NCBI RefSeq assembly: GCF_000284415.1
Contig: NC_017059.1
Coordinates: forward strand, 2,504,490 to 2,538,172
Direction of reading: 5' to 3'
DNA: 33,683 nt
Source of the DNA: Pararhodospirillum photometricum DSM 122
GTDB lineage: Bacteria > Pseudomonadota > Alphaproteobacteria > Rhodospirillales > Rhodospirillaceae
The position numbers were made by a program, and so were the translations under genes. Below the pieces are notes generated by a model that ran no database searches, had not been told where the DNA came from, and worked only from the letters and a program-made list of their open reading frames with translations. Shown one piece after another: positions 26,527 through 33,683 of this stretch (position 1 is the first letter of the stretch; the number at the start of each line of letters is the position of its first letter).

Positions 26527-27193
26527 AAGACGCCAGGGTCCACCCCATCTCCCAGAAATCCGCCTCCAGCCGGGTGGCATCGCGGAAGGTGCGGATCAGC
26601 TCGGGCATCCGGCCTTCGCCCCCACGCCGGGCAAACAGGCCATCAAGGGTCGCCATGGCATCGGCGGCCACGCCCTGGTAGGCCTCGCCGGCGTACTGGT
26701 CGATCCACTCGGCATAGGGGTGCCCGGGATGGCTAAGGGGCGCCAGCGCGCGGCCGATCTCGGCATAGCCCACCACACACGGCGCCAGGGCCACAAACAG
26801 GTCAAGGACATCGCCGGCCAGACCGCGCTCCAGAACATAGCGGGTATAGGCGAGCGTGGCGCGGGCTTCGGGCAAGGCTTGCAACGCGCTTTCGCTCAGG
26901 CCCCAGCGGCGACAGAATGCCACGTGCAGGCCCATTTCGTCGAGGATGGCGGTCATGCCGCGCCCGGCCGCGCGGATATCGTCGAGCGTGTCGGCCTTGA
27001 AGGCGGCCAGGGCGTAGGCCCGGGCGAAATGAATCAAAAACAGGGCGTCCTGCCCGAGGTAGTGACGAAAGCTGGCCTCGGGCAGCGTGCCCGCCCCCAT
27101 GGCGCGGACAAAGGCGTGATCAACATAGGCCTGCCAATCGGCAGTACAGGCCGTGCGCAGACGCTCAAACAACGATCCAGGGGGCACTGTCAT
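26525..27193 (-). CDS. tenA: TenA/THI-4 family aminopyrimidine aminohydrolase (thiaminase II)
   Basis: 222 residues from ATG 27193 (MTVPPGSLFERL), preceded by GGAAGGG. All-helical TenA fold: FRHYLGQDALFLIHFARAYALAAFKA, the nucleophile C139 in ALAPCVVGYAEIG, and the C-terminal ATRLEADFWEMGW helix that closes the pocket. It salvages thiamine breakdown products by hydrolysing aminomethyl-pyrimidine to HMP. The upstream frame to 27799 crosses the ferredoxin locus and is rejected. Same strand as mnmA, with a degenerate palindrome between. Confidence 0.9.
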   Translation of the reverse strand: MTVPPGSLFERLRTACTADWQAYVDHAFVRAMGAGTLPEASFRHYLGQDALFLIHFARAYALAAFKADTLDDIRAAGRGMTAILDEMGLHVAFCRRWGLSESALQALPEARATLAYTRYVLERGLAGDVLDLFVALAPCVVGYAEIGRALAPLSHPGHPYAEWIDQYAGEAYQGVAADAMATLDGLFARRGGEGRMPELIRTFRDATRLEADFWEMGWTLAS

Positions 27194-27227
27194 GGGGAAC
27201 ACCCTTCCAAGCCAAGGAATGAGGGAT

Positions 27228-27249
27228 CTGGGGAGGTCCGCCTCCCCAG
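27228..27249. repeat. GC-rich intergenic palindrome (family copy)
   Basis: CTGGGGAGG-TCCG-CCTCCCCAG, followed by CCTTCTCTT, between the ferredoxin gene and tenA. Confidence 0.75.
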
Positions 27250-27288
27250 CCTTCTCTTGGTGTGAGGCCCCCCTGCTCTTGGGTCCTG

Positions 27289-27618
27289 CTACCCCCGGCT
27301 GTCCCGGGTTTCGGCGGGCAGGCGCAAAACGATGCCGTCCAGTTCCTCGGTCATGACCAACTGGCAGCCCAAGCGCGAGGTGCGGGTCAGGCCGAAGGCG
27401 AGGTCGAGCATGTCCTCTTCTTCCTCGCGGGCGTCGGGCAGCAGATCGTACCACGCCGGATCGACGACCACATGGCAGGTCGAGCAGGCAAGCGAGCCCT
27501 CGCAGGCGCCCTCTAGGGGGACGCCGTTGCCATGCGCCGCTTCCAGGACCGTCAGGCCCACCGCGACCTCGGTTTCGGTGCGGGTTCCATCGGGGCTGAT
27601 GAAGATAACCTTGGGCAT
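27289..27618 (-). CDS. 2Fe-2S ferredoxin, adrenodoxin/ISC type
   Basis: 109 residues. Cluster ligands C39, C45, C48 (GACEGSLACSTCHV) and C85 (RLGCQL) have the adrenodoxin spacing. The YDLLPDAREEEEDMLDLA acidic helix is the partner-binding region. Such ferredoxins give electrons to Fe-S assembly or to monooxygenases. AGGA-AAGGA precedes the ATG. It lies alone from an isc operon here, next to tenA and mnmA, so the partner cannot be named. Confidence 0.93.
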   Translation of the reverse strand: MPKVIFISPDGTRTETEVAVGLTVLEAAHGNGVPLEGACEGSLACSTCHVVVDPAWYDLLPDAREEEEDMLDLAFGLTRTSRLGCQLVMTEELDGIVLRLPAETRDSRG

Positions 27619-27729
27619 GGCGGGTCCTTTCCTGGGGGCTTGAGGGACGTCGGGGGGAACATGACTCCCGGACGCTATACCCCCCCCCGCTTCCCGGGGG
27701 CAAGAGGACGGCGGTCAAAGGCAAAGGGA

Positions 27730-27752
27730 AGGCTGGGGAGGCGCGGCCCTCC
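27730..27752. repeat. Partial palindrome copy after the lipoprotein gene
   Basis: GGCTGGGGAGGCGCGGCCCTCC ends directly at the lipoprotein stop codon. The right arm is shortened. Confidence 0.5.
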
Positions 27753-28385
27753 TTACCCCCCCGACGGCAAAACAACGGAAAGGGTCCGAGTCGCGCCATC
27801 GCGCCCAGGCCACACCTGCAAGACGGCGCGGATCAGGGCCGGCATGATGCGGGGTAAGGCCAGACGATCGCCCCGCCGCACGGCATGGTACTCGGCCGCC
27901 GGGGCCTGGGCCTCCAAGGCCTTGTCGCCCAGAGCCCGGGCGTCGTGCACCACCACGGTGAGGGCGGCGGTGAACAGGGTTTCGCTCACCGTCTCGGTGC
28001 GCCACCGGGTCGTGGGGAAGGGAGACCAGGGGGAACCGAAGGAACGGGAGACCGGGGTCATGGCTTGGGATACCGTGGTGCGGCCCTCGTCCATGTCATA
28101 ATAAAGCGAGAGCACGAAGGCGGCGTCTTGGCGGCGCTCGACCACGCGCGCGCCCAGGGCCCGGGCTTCCTGGGCCAAGGTGTCGCGCAGGTGGGCGTGC
28201 TCCAAACTGGTTTTTTGCTCGGCCGTGGCCTCGACGACGACGGCGCGGTCTTTCAAGGAGGCCGGGGCGTCGGGCCGCACGTAGCTGGTCACGCTGACCG
28301 GCACGGTGGGCACGCCCGAGCTGGCACAGCCCACAAGAGCAAGGGCCAGGACCAGTCCCCTTCCCTGACGCACGATACCTTTCAT
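27753..28385 (-). CDS. Putative lipoprotein, possibly DUF4136-like
   Basis: 210 residues from ATG 28385 with GGGGAGAGGG just upstream. A lipoprotein signal peptide is clear: MKGIVRQGRGLVLALALVGC, lipobox LVGC with C20, then ASSG. The body has VSVTSYVRPDAPASLKDRAVVVE, AEQKTSLEHAHLRDTLAQEARALGARVVERRQDAAFVLSLYYDMDEG, consistent with a DUF4136-type envelope protein, but I am not sure. No catalytic motif is visible. Divergent from rimO across 115 nt. The upstream frame to 28574 is rejected. Confidence 0.72.
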   Translation of the reverse strand: MKGIVRQGRGLVLALALVGCASSGVPTVPVSVTSYVRPDAPASLKDRAVVVEATAEQKTSLEHAHLRDTLAQEARALGARVVERRQDAAFVLSLYYDMDEGRTTVSQAMTPVSRSFGSPWSPFPTTRWRTETVSETLFTAALTVVVHDARALGDKALEAQAPAAEYHAVRRGDRLALPRIMPALIRAVLQVWPGRDGATRTLSVVLPSGG

Positions 28386-28431
28386 GCGACCCTCTCCCCG
28401 TAACGTCTTCACAAGATGGCAGGGTGGGTTC

Positions 28432-28461
28432 TTGGCGGATCCCCCTCGGGCGCGGTATAGC
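28432..28461 (+). promoter_or_regulatory. Candidate promoter for rimO
   Basis: TTGGCG (28432-28437), 18-nt spacer, TATAGC (28456-28461), about 40 nt before the rimO ATG in the divergent gap. Both boxes match sigma70 consensus at 4 or more of 6. Confidence 0.45.
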
Positions 28462-28500
28462 AGGCTCTCCCTCCCCTGATGATCCCCGCCACGAGGCTTC

Positions 28501-29877
28501 ATGAACGCTTCCGCCCCTACCGTTGGCCTGGTTAGCCTGGGCTGTCCCAAGGCATTGGTCGATTCCGAACGCATTTTGACACGCTTGGTTGCCGAGGGCT
28601 ACACCGTCTCGCCCACCTATGAGGGGGCGGGGGTGGTGATCGTCAACACCTGCGGCTTTCTCGATTCGGCCCGGGCCGAGAGCCTGGAGGCCATCGGCGA
28701 GGCGCTGGCCGAAAACGGCCGGGTGATCGTGACCGGCTGCCTGGGGGCCGACCCCGAGGCGATCCGCGCCACCCACCCCAAGGTGCTGGCCATCACCGGG
28801 CCGCACCAGTACGAGCAGGTGGTGCAGGCGGTCCACGCGGCGGTGGCGCCGCCGCACGACCCCTATACCTCCTTGGTACCGCCCCAGGGCCTGCACCTGA
28901 CGCCGCGCCACTATGCCTATCTCAAGATTTCCGAGGGCTGCGACAACCGCTGTTCGTTTTGCCTGATTCCGCAGTTGCGCGGCGATCTGGTGAGCCGGCC
29001 GGCGGCCGAGGTTCTGCGCGAGGCCGAGCGTCTGGCCCAGGCCGGGGTCAAGGAGCTGATCGTCATCAGCCAGGACACCAGCGCCTATGGCCGCGACCTC
29101 CAGCACGCCCCCAGCCTGTGGCACGAGCGCAGCGTGCCGGCCCGCCTCACCGAGTTGGCCCAGGGCCTGGGCGAGCTTGGGGTGTGGGTGCGCTTGATGT
29201 ACGTGTACCCCTACCCCTCGGTGGACGAGGTGCTGCCCTTGATGGCCGAGGGCAAGATTTTGCCGTATCTCGACATTCCCTTTCAGCACGCCAGCCCGTC
29301 GGTGCTGAAGGCCATGCGTCGCCCCGCCGCCCAGGACCGGACCTTGGAGCGCCTAGCCCGCTGGCGCAGCGTGTGCCCCGACTTGACGGTGCGCTCCACC
29401 TTCATTGTCGGCTTCCCCGGCGAGACCGAGGCCGACTTCCAGGCCTTGCTCGACTGGCTGGCGGCGGCCGAGCTGGACCGGGTGGGCTGCTTCCGCTTCG
29501 AGGCGGTGGCGGGAGTGCCGGCCAGCACCTTTGCCGATGCCGTGCCCGCCGAAGTTGCCCAGGAGCGTTGGCACCGCTTCATGGCGGCGCAAAAAACCAT
29601 CAGCGGCCGCAAGATGAAGGCCCGGATTGGCCGCAAGATCGACGTCTTAATCGATGCGGTGGACGAGACCGGGGCGGTGGGCCGCTCGGCGGCCGATGCG
29701 CCGGAGGTGGATGGGCAAGTGTTCTTGCCCGATGTGTCCGGGCTGACGGTGGGCGACGTGGTGCGCTGCAAGGTCCTGGATGCCCGTGATTACGACCTGA
29801 TCGCGACCCTGGACGCCCCGCCCGCCCGTCCGTCGGTGCGCGAGCGCCTCCAAACCCGCCAAGGACGCCGACGCTAA
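28501..29877 (+). CDS. rimO: Ribosomal protein S12 methylthiotransferase
   Basis: 458 residues, radical SAM methylthiotransferase that thiomethylates an aspartate in S12. UPF0004 domain cluster cysteines C15 (SLGCPK), C51 (NTCGF), C80 (TGCLGA); radical SAM CxxxCxxC C147/C151/C154 ([10 protein letters not shown]); [26 protein letters not shown]; and a C-terminal TRAM domain near 390-440 ([13 protein letters not shown]). The [12 protein letters not shown] and Asp/Tyr-Gly motifs favour RimO over MiaB. GAGG precedes the ATG. Confidence 0.97.
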   Translation: MNASAPTVGLVSLGCPKALVDSERILTRLVAEGYTVSPTYEGAGVVIVNTCGFLDSARAESLEAIGEALAENGRVIVTGCLGADPEAIRATHPKVLAITGPHQYEQVVQAVHAAVAPPHDPYTSLVPPQGLHLTPRHYAYLKISEGCDNRCSFCLIPQLRGDLVSRPAAEVLREAERLAQAGVKELIVISQDTSAYGRDLQHAPSLWHERSVPARLTELAQGLGELGVWVRLMYVYPYPSVDEVLPLMAEGKILPYLDIPFQHASPSVLKAMRRPAAQDRTLERLARWRSVCPDLTVRSTFIVGFPGETEADFQALLDWLAAAELDRVGCFRFEAVAGVPASTFADAVPAEVAQERWHRFMAAQKTISGRKMKARIGRKIDVLIDAVDETGAVGRSAADAPEVDGQVFLPDVSGLTVGDVVRCKVLDARDYDLIATLDAPPARPSVRERLQTRQGRRR

Positions 29878-29887
29878 CAGACCCGAA

Positions 29888-29915
29888 GGGTCCGGGGGGC
29901 GAGCACCTCCCCGGC
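29888..29915. repeat. Degenerate palindrome copy after rimO
   Basis: GGGTCCGGGGGGCGAGCACCTCCCCGGCC keeps the family arm-loop-arm form with several changes; it lies 10 nt after the rimO stop. Confidence 0.45.
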
Positions 29916-29990
29916 CCGATAGAAAAGACGCATTATCGCCCCAAAATAGTGATGTTGACCACCGAGCCCTAACATTTTTGGGAGATCCCC

Positions 29991-31252
29991 ATGGCCACCG
30001 ATATTACCGTTCCCCAGTTGGGCGAGTCCGTGACCGAGGCGACCGTTGCTAAGTGGCTGAAGGCGCCGGGTGACGTGGTTGCCGCCGACGAACCCCTGGT
30101 CGAGCTGGAAACGGACAAGGTCACCGTCGAGGTCCCCTCCCCCGCCGCCGGCGTTCTGGCCGAAATCCTGGCCCCGGTCGGAGCCGAGTTGGCCGTGGGT
30201 GGCTTGCTTGGCCGTCTGGGCGCCGCCGATGAGGTGGTGGCTTCGGCCCCGGCTCCCGTCGCGGCGCCAGCCCCCCGTCGCGGCCCCGACGCCCGTTGCC
30301 GCACCAGCACCGGCCGCCGCCCCTGCTCCGGTCGCGGCCAATCCGGCTCATCCGCTGGCCCCGGCGGTGCGTAAGCTGGTGGCCGACAATGCCCTGGATC
30401 CGGCGCGCATTCCGGCCAGCGGCAAGGACGGCCGCCTGACCCGCGACGATGTGGTGCGCTATCTCCAGGCCGGCGCAGCCCCCGCCGCAGCCCCGCAGAG
30501 CCCCGCCGCCGCCCCGACCCCGGCCCCGGCCCCGGCCCGCGAGGCTGGCCCGCGCGAGGAAAAGGTCAAAAATGACCCGCCTGCGCCGCCGCGTGGCCGA
30601 GCGTTTGAAGGATGCCCAGAACACGGCGGCGATCCTGACCACCTTCAACGAGGTGGACATGACGGCCCTGATGGACCTGCGCAACCGCTACAAGGACACC
30701 TTTGAAAAGAAGCACGGCATTAAACTGGGCTTCATGTCGTTTTTCGTGAAGGCCTGCGTGGCGGCACTCAAGGAAATTCCGGCGGTCAACGCCGAGATTT
30801 CGGGCGATGCCATCCTTTACAAGAACTACTACGATATTGGCGTGGCCGTGGGCGGGCCGCAGGGCTTGGTGGTCCCGGTGGTGCGCGACTGCGACGCCCT
30901 GTCGTTTGCCGAGGTCGAAGGTGCCATTGCCGGCTACGGCCGCAAGGCGCGCGACGGCTCGCTGACCCTGGACGAAATGAGCGGCGGCACGTTCACCATC
31001 TCGAACGGCGGCGTCTACGGCTCCTTGATGTCCACCCCCATCTTGAACCCGCCGCAGTCCGGCATTCTCGGCATGCACAAGACCCAGATGCGGCCCATGG
31101 TCATGCCCGATGGCTCCATCCAGGCCCGACCGATGATGTACCTCGCCTTGAGCTACGATCACCGCATCATCGACGGCAAGGAAGCCGTGACCTTCCTGGT
31201 CCGGGTCAAGGAAGCCATCGAGGATCCGGCCCGCCTGCTGCTGGACGTCTGA
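29991..31252 (+). CDS. sucB: Dihydrolipoyl succinyltransferase (2-oxoglutarate dehydrogenase E2) with two apparent +1 frameshifts
   Basis: E2 core of 2-oxoglutarate dehydrogenase. The first frame gives the lipoyl domain (VPQLGESV, lipoyl lysine K43 in [11 protein letters not shown]). An extra C in the C6 run 30271-30276 shifts to a second frame: Pro/Ala linker and E3-binding domain ([31 protein letters not shown]). An extra A in the A5 run 30568-30572 shifts to a third frame with the catalytic domain [13 protein letters not shown] to the end, with active-site [13 protein letters not shown]. Removing one base in each run restores one continuous protein of normal length. SD GGGAG precedes ATG 29991. 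lpd follows; sucA is not in the window. Confidence 0.9.
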
Positions 31253-31274
31253 AACAAAACCGGGAAGGACGGGT

Positions 31275-31297
31275 CTGGGGAGGCCCAGCCTCCCCGG
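31275..31297. repeat. GC-rich intergenic palindrome (family copy)
   Basis: CTGGGGAGGC-CCA-GCCTCCCCGG, followed by CCTTCCTAAAAAAA, between sucB and lpd. Confidence 0.75.
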
Positions 31298-31379
31298 CCT
31301 TCCTAAAAAAATAAGAGGGTCGAAGGCCGCCCGACAAGCAACGCGCTTCGCCCCTCGCAACCACTGAAAAGGGTGTTTC

Positions 31380-32783
31380 ATGGCGGACTTTGATGTCATC
31401 GTCATCGGCGGCGGACCGGGCGGCTATGTGTGCGCCATCCGGGCGGCGCAGTTGGGCTTGAAGGTCGCCTGCGTCGAAAAGCGCGCGACGCTGGGCGGCA
31501 CCTGCCTGAACGAGGGCTGCATTCCCTCCAAGGCCCTGCTCCACTCCTCCCACCTCTACGAGGAAGCGCGCCTGCACTTTGCCAGCCACGGCATTGGGGT
31601 CAGTGGCCTGACCTTGGATCTGGCGCAGATGATGGCGCGCAAGGACGAGGTCATCGCCTCCAACACCAAGGGCATCGACTTCCTGTTTCGCAAGCACAAG
31701 ATCAAGCGGGTGGTCGGCACCGCGCGTCTGACGGCGCAGCCGGGCCACGTGGTTGTGACCACCGAGACCGGCGAACAGACGTTGAGTGCGACCTCCCTCG
31801 TGCTGGCCACCGGCTCGGAGCCGACCGAGCTGCCGGGCGTAACGGTGGACGAGGAGCGCATCCTCTCCTCGACCGGGGCCCTCGCCCTGAAGCGCGTGCC
31901 CCAGTCCTTGGTGGTGATCGGGGCGGGCGTGATTGGCCTGGAACTGGGCTCGGTGTGGCGCCGCCTGGGGGCCGAGGTCACGGTGGTCGAGTACCTGGAC
32001 CACATCCTGCCGCCCCTGGATGGCGAAGTCCGCCAGACCATGCAAAAGCTGCTGACCGGCCAGGGCCTCACCTTCCGGCTGGGCCAAGCGGTCACGGCGG
32101 CCGAGCGCACCGAGAGCGGCGTGCGCCTGACCCTGACCCCGGCGGGTGGCGGCGAGCCCGAGATCTTGGAGGCCGAGGCCGTCCTGGTTGCCGTGGGCCG
32201 GCGTCCGTTCACCCAGGGCCTGGGGCTGGAGGAGGCCGGGGTGGCCCTGACCCCGCGCGGCTTCGTGGCGGTGGACGAGCACTTCCAGACCAATATCGAG
32301 GGCGTGTTTGCCATCGGCGACGTGATCGGCGGCATGATGCTCGCCCACAAGGCCGAGGAAGAAGGCGTGGCGCTGGCCGAGATGCTGGCCGGTGAAAGCA
32401 GCGACATCGACCACAACACCATCCCGGCAGTCGTCTACACCAGCCCCGAAGCGGCCAGTGTGGGCAAGACCGAGGAAGGCTTGAAGGCACGCGGTATCGC
32501 CTACAAGGTCGGCAAGTTCCCCTTCATGGCCAACGGCCGGGCCAAGGCCAACGGCGACACCGACGGCTTTGTCAAAATCCTTGCCGACGCCACCACCGAC
32601 CGGGTCCTGGGCTGCCACATCGTCGGCCCCCAGGCGGGCGACCTGATCATGGAAGTGGTGGCGGCCATGGTGTTTGGCGCCTCGGCCGAGGACATTGCCC
32701 GCACCTGCCATGCCCATCCCCAGTTGGGCGAGGCGATCAAGGAGGCCGCTTTGGCGGTGCATAAGCGCGCGGTGCACTCCTAA
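31380..32783 (+). CDS. lpdA: Dihydrolipoyl dehydrogenase (E3)
   Basis: 467 residues. It reoxidises the lipoyl group of E2 with FAD and NAD+. FAD-binding VIVIGGGPGGYVCAIRAAQLG (6-26), redox disulfide C42/C47 in GGTCLNEGCIPSK, NAD-binding VVIGAGVIGLELGSVW, second FAD motif FAIGDVIGG, and the C-terminal dimer-interface catalytic His in CHAHPQLGEA. Full length. It lies 127 nt after sucB across a palindrome, the usual E2-E3 pairing. Confidence 0.96.
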   Translation: MADFDVIVIGGGPGGYVCAIRAAQLGLKVACVEKRATLGGTCLNEGCIPSKALLHSSHLYEEARLHFASHGIGVSGLTLDLAQMMARKDEVIASNTKGIDFLFRKHKIKRVVGTARLTAQPGHVVVTTETGEQTLSATSLVLATGSEPTELPGVTVDEERILSSTGALALKRVPQSLVVIGAGVIGLELGSVWRRLGAEVTVVEYLDHILPPLDGEVRQTMQKLLTGQGLTFRLGQAVTAAERTESGVRLTLTPAGGGEPEILEAEAVLVAVGRRPFTQGLGLEEAGVALTPRGFVAVDEHFQTNIEGVFAIGDVIGGMMLAHKAEEEGVALAEMLAGESSDIDHNTIPAVVYTSPEAASVGKTEEGLKARGIAYKVGKFPFMANGRAKANGDTDGFVKILADATTDRVLGCHIVGPQAGDLIMEVVAAMVFGASAEDIARTCHAHPQLGEAIKEAALAVHKRAVHS

Positions 32784-32788
32784 ATAAA

Positions 32789-32896
32789 GAGAAGGCTGGG
32801 GAGGCTCGCCTCCCCAGACCCCTCCTTCCCTTTGTGACGAGGACCCGGGAAACGAGGGGTCTGGGGAGGCCGCGCCTCCCCAGCCTTCTTTTTTTG
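32789..32896. repeat. Inverted pair of the GC-rich palindrome family after lpd
   Basis: GGCTGGGGAGGCTCGCCTCCCC at about 32794-32815 and CTGGGGAGGCCGCGCCTCCCC at about 32861-32881 face each other. Outer arms GAAGGCTGGGG and CCCCAGCCTTC also pair. The right copy is followed by CTTTTTTTTG-like T-rich sequence and could terminate lpd transcription. Confidence 0.75.
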
Positions 32897-32915
32897 TCCT
32901 GCCCTTGGGAAAATC

Positions 32916-33683
32916 ATGAGAATTCTCTTTCTCCACCAGAATTTCCCCGGACAATTCGGTCGCCTCGCCCGCTCCTTGGCGGCACGGCCAGGGTATGATG
33001 TGCGAGCCCTGGCGATTCAAAAGCGCCCAGCCCCGGAAGGGGTACGGGTCAATCACTATCAGGTCCCCCCCCCGCCGCCCGGCACGGCGTCGCAGCATCC
33101 GGGCGTGCAAGAGATCGAGAGCAAGATCTTGCGTGGCGATGCCTGTACCCGGGCCTGTCAGGTATTACGCGACGGCGGCTTTATTCCCGATCTGATCATC
33201 GGCCATCCCGGCTGGGGCGAGATGCTGCGCCTGCCCACGGTGTTTCCCGAGGCCAAGGTCATCAGCTACGCCGAGTTTTATTTCCAAGATCATGGCAGCG
33301 ACCACGACTTCGATCCCGAGTTTACCCTCAACTGGCGCGAGACGGCCTTGCGCCGCACTCTCAAGAACGCGGTCCTTGATGTGGGCGTGCGGCTGGCCGA
33401 CGCCGCCGTGGCCCCGACCTTTTGGCAGGCCTCGCGCTATCCCGATCCCTTGCGCGCCAAGATCGAGGTCATCCACGACGGCATCGACACCCAGGAAGTC
33501 AAACCGGCCGAGGATGCCTGGGTCCAGGTGGGCCAGCGCCGCCTGACGCGGGCCGATCCGGTGGTGACGTTTACCACCCGCTACCTGGAGCCCCTGCGCG
33601 GCATTCACAGCTTCTTGCGCGCCCTGCCCCGGGTCATGGCCGAGAATCCCCGGGCCATTGTCGTGGTGGTCGGGCGCGAGGAT
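32916..33683 (+). CDS. Glycosyltransferase family 4 protein (partial, 3' end off window)
   Basis: 256 N-terminal residues, open to the window end. MRILFLHQNFPGQFGRLARSL is the start of a GT4 N-terminal Rossmann-like domain; PDLIIGHPGWGEML, the EFYF loop, ADAAVAPTFWQASRYP and KIEVIHDGIDT at the domain junction are typical; the GT-B C-terminal domain begins VVTFTTRYLEPLRGIHSFLRALP and continues past the edge. Donor and acceptor cannot be told. It follows the terminator-like palindrome pair after lpd, so it is probably a separate transcript. An unusual run of prolines (PPPPPG) lies at about residue 52-57. Confidence 0.88.
   Translation, partial: MRILFLHQNFPGQFGRLARSLAARPGYDVRALAIQKRPAPEGVRVNHYQVPPPPPGTASQHPGVQEIESKILRGDACTRACQVLRDGGFIPDLIIGHPGWGEMLRLPTVFPEAKVISYAEFYFQDHGSDHDFDPEFTLNWRETALRRTLKNAVLDVGVRLADAAVAPTFWQASRYPDPLRAKIEVIHDGIDTQEVKPAEDAWVQVGQRRLTRADPVVTFTTRYLEPLRGIHSFLRALPRVMAENPRAIVVVVGRED

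Noticed and set aside
27194..27799. Extension of the tenA frame
   Set aside because: It crosses the ferredoxin gene in another frame and carries no TenA sequence.
30070..30705. Independent gene in the middle of sucB
   Set aside because: It contains the E2 linker and E3-binding domain and is joined to the flanking frames by single-base homopolymer errors or mutations.

Overview
The window looks like a GC-rich alphaproteobacterial chromosome, probably Rhodospirillales and close to Rhodospirillum/Pararhodospirillum. This is inferred from the gene order ffh-rpsP-rimM-trmD-rplS-leuC..leuD, the alphaproteobacterial style of the rRNA and proteins, and a dense family of GC-rich intergenic palindromes. 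The species cannot be proven from the sequence alone.

Region 1 (1-10902, all minus strand) is a phage-defence island. It holds the backbone-sulfur (phosphorothioation) module sspA-sspB-sspC-sspD, whose four genes are joined by three 4-base ATGA stop/start overlaps; sspD runs off the left edge. Upstream in the same direction lies a four-gene cassette: a PLD-nuclease/SF2-helicase fusion, a 75-residue protein, a Rad50/DndD-like ATPase and a 160-residue Dnd-associated-type protein. Their junctions are +1 nt, +2 nt and an 8-nt overlap. I infer that SspABCD marks self DNA and that the cassette is the restriction partner, functionally like SspFGH. No SspE is visible. A candidate promoter precedes the helicase.

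Region 2 (10903-13355) is the island edge. It contains a promoter region, a degraded ISAs1-type transposase remnant, and a complete IS481-family element (12046-13321) with 49-bp inverted repeats and a 6-bp target duplication, inserted into one of the intergenic palindromes.

Region 3 (13356-17039) holds phosphoenolpyruvate carboxylase, then an orphan 3' end of an rRNA operon (5S plus only about 367 nt of 23S), then a 67-nt near-perfect hairpin.

Region 4 (17040-24723, minus strand) is housekeeping: ffh, rpsP, rimM, trmD, rplS, leuC, leuD. A two-gene ATPase/TOPRIM-like (DUF4276) pair, probably another defence unit, sits between leuC and leuD.

Region 5 (25154-28385) has a secreted-protein gene running head-on into an mnmA that lacks its C-terminal domain, then tenA, a 2Fe-2S ferredoxin and a lipoprotein. 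Region 6 (28501-33683, plus strand) has rimO, sucB (E2, two apparent single-base insertions in homopolymers), lpd (E3), and the start of a GT4 glycosyltransferase.

Several oddities (truncated 23S, truncated mnmA, frameshifted sucB) could be real rearrangements or decay, or assembly and homopolymer errors. The sequence alone cannot decide.
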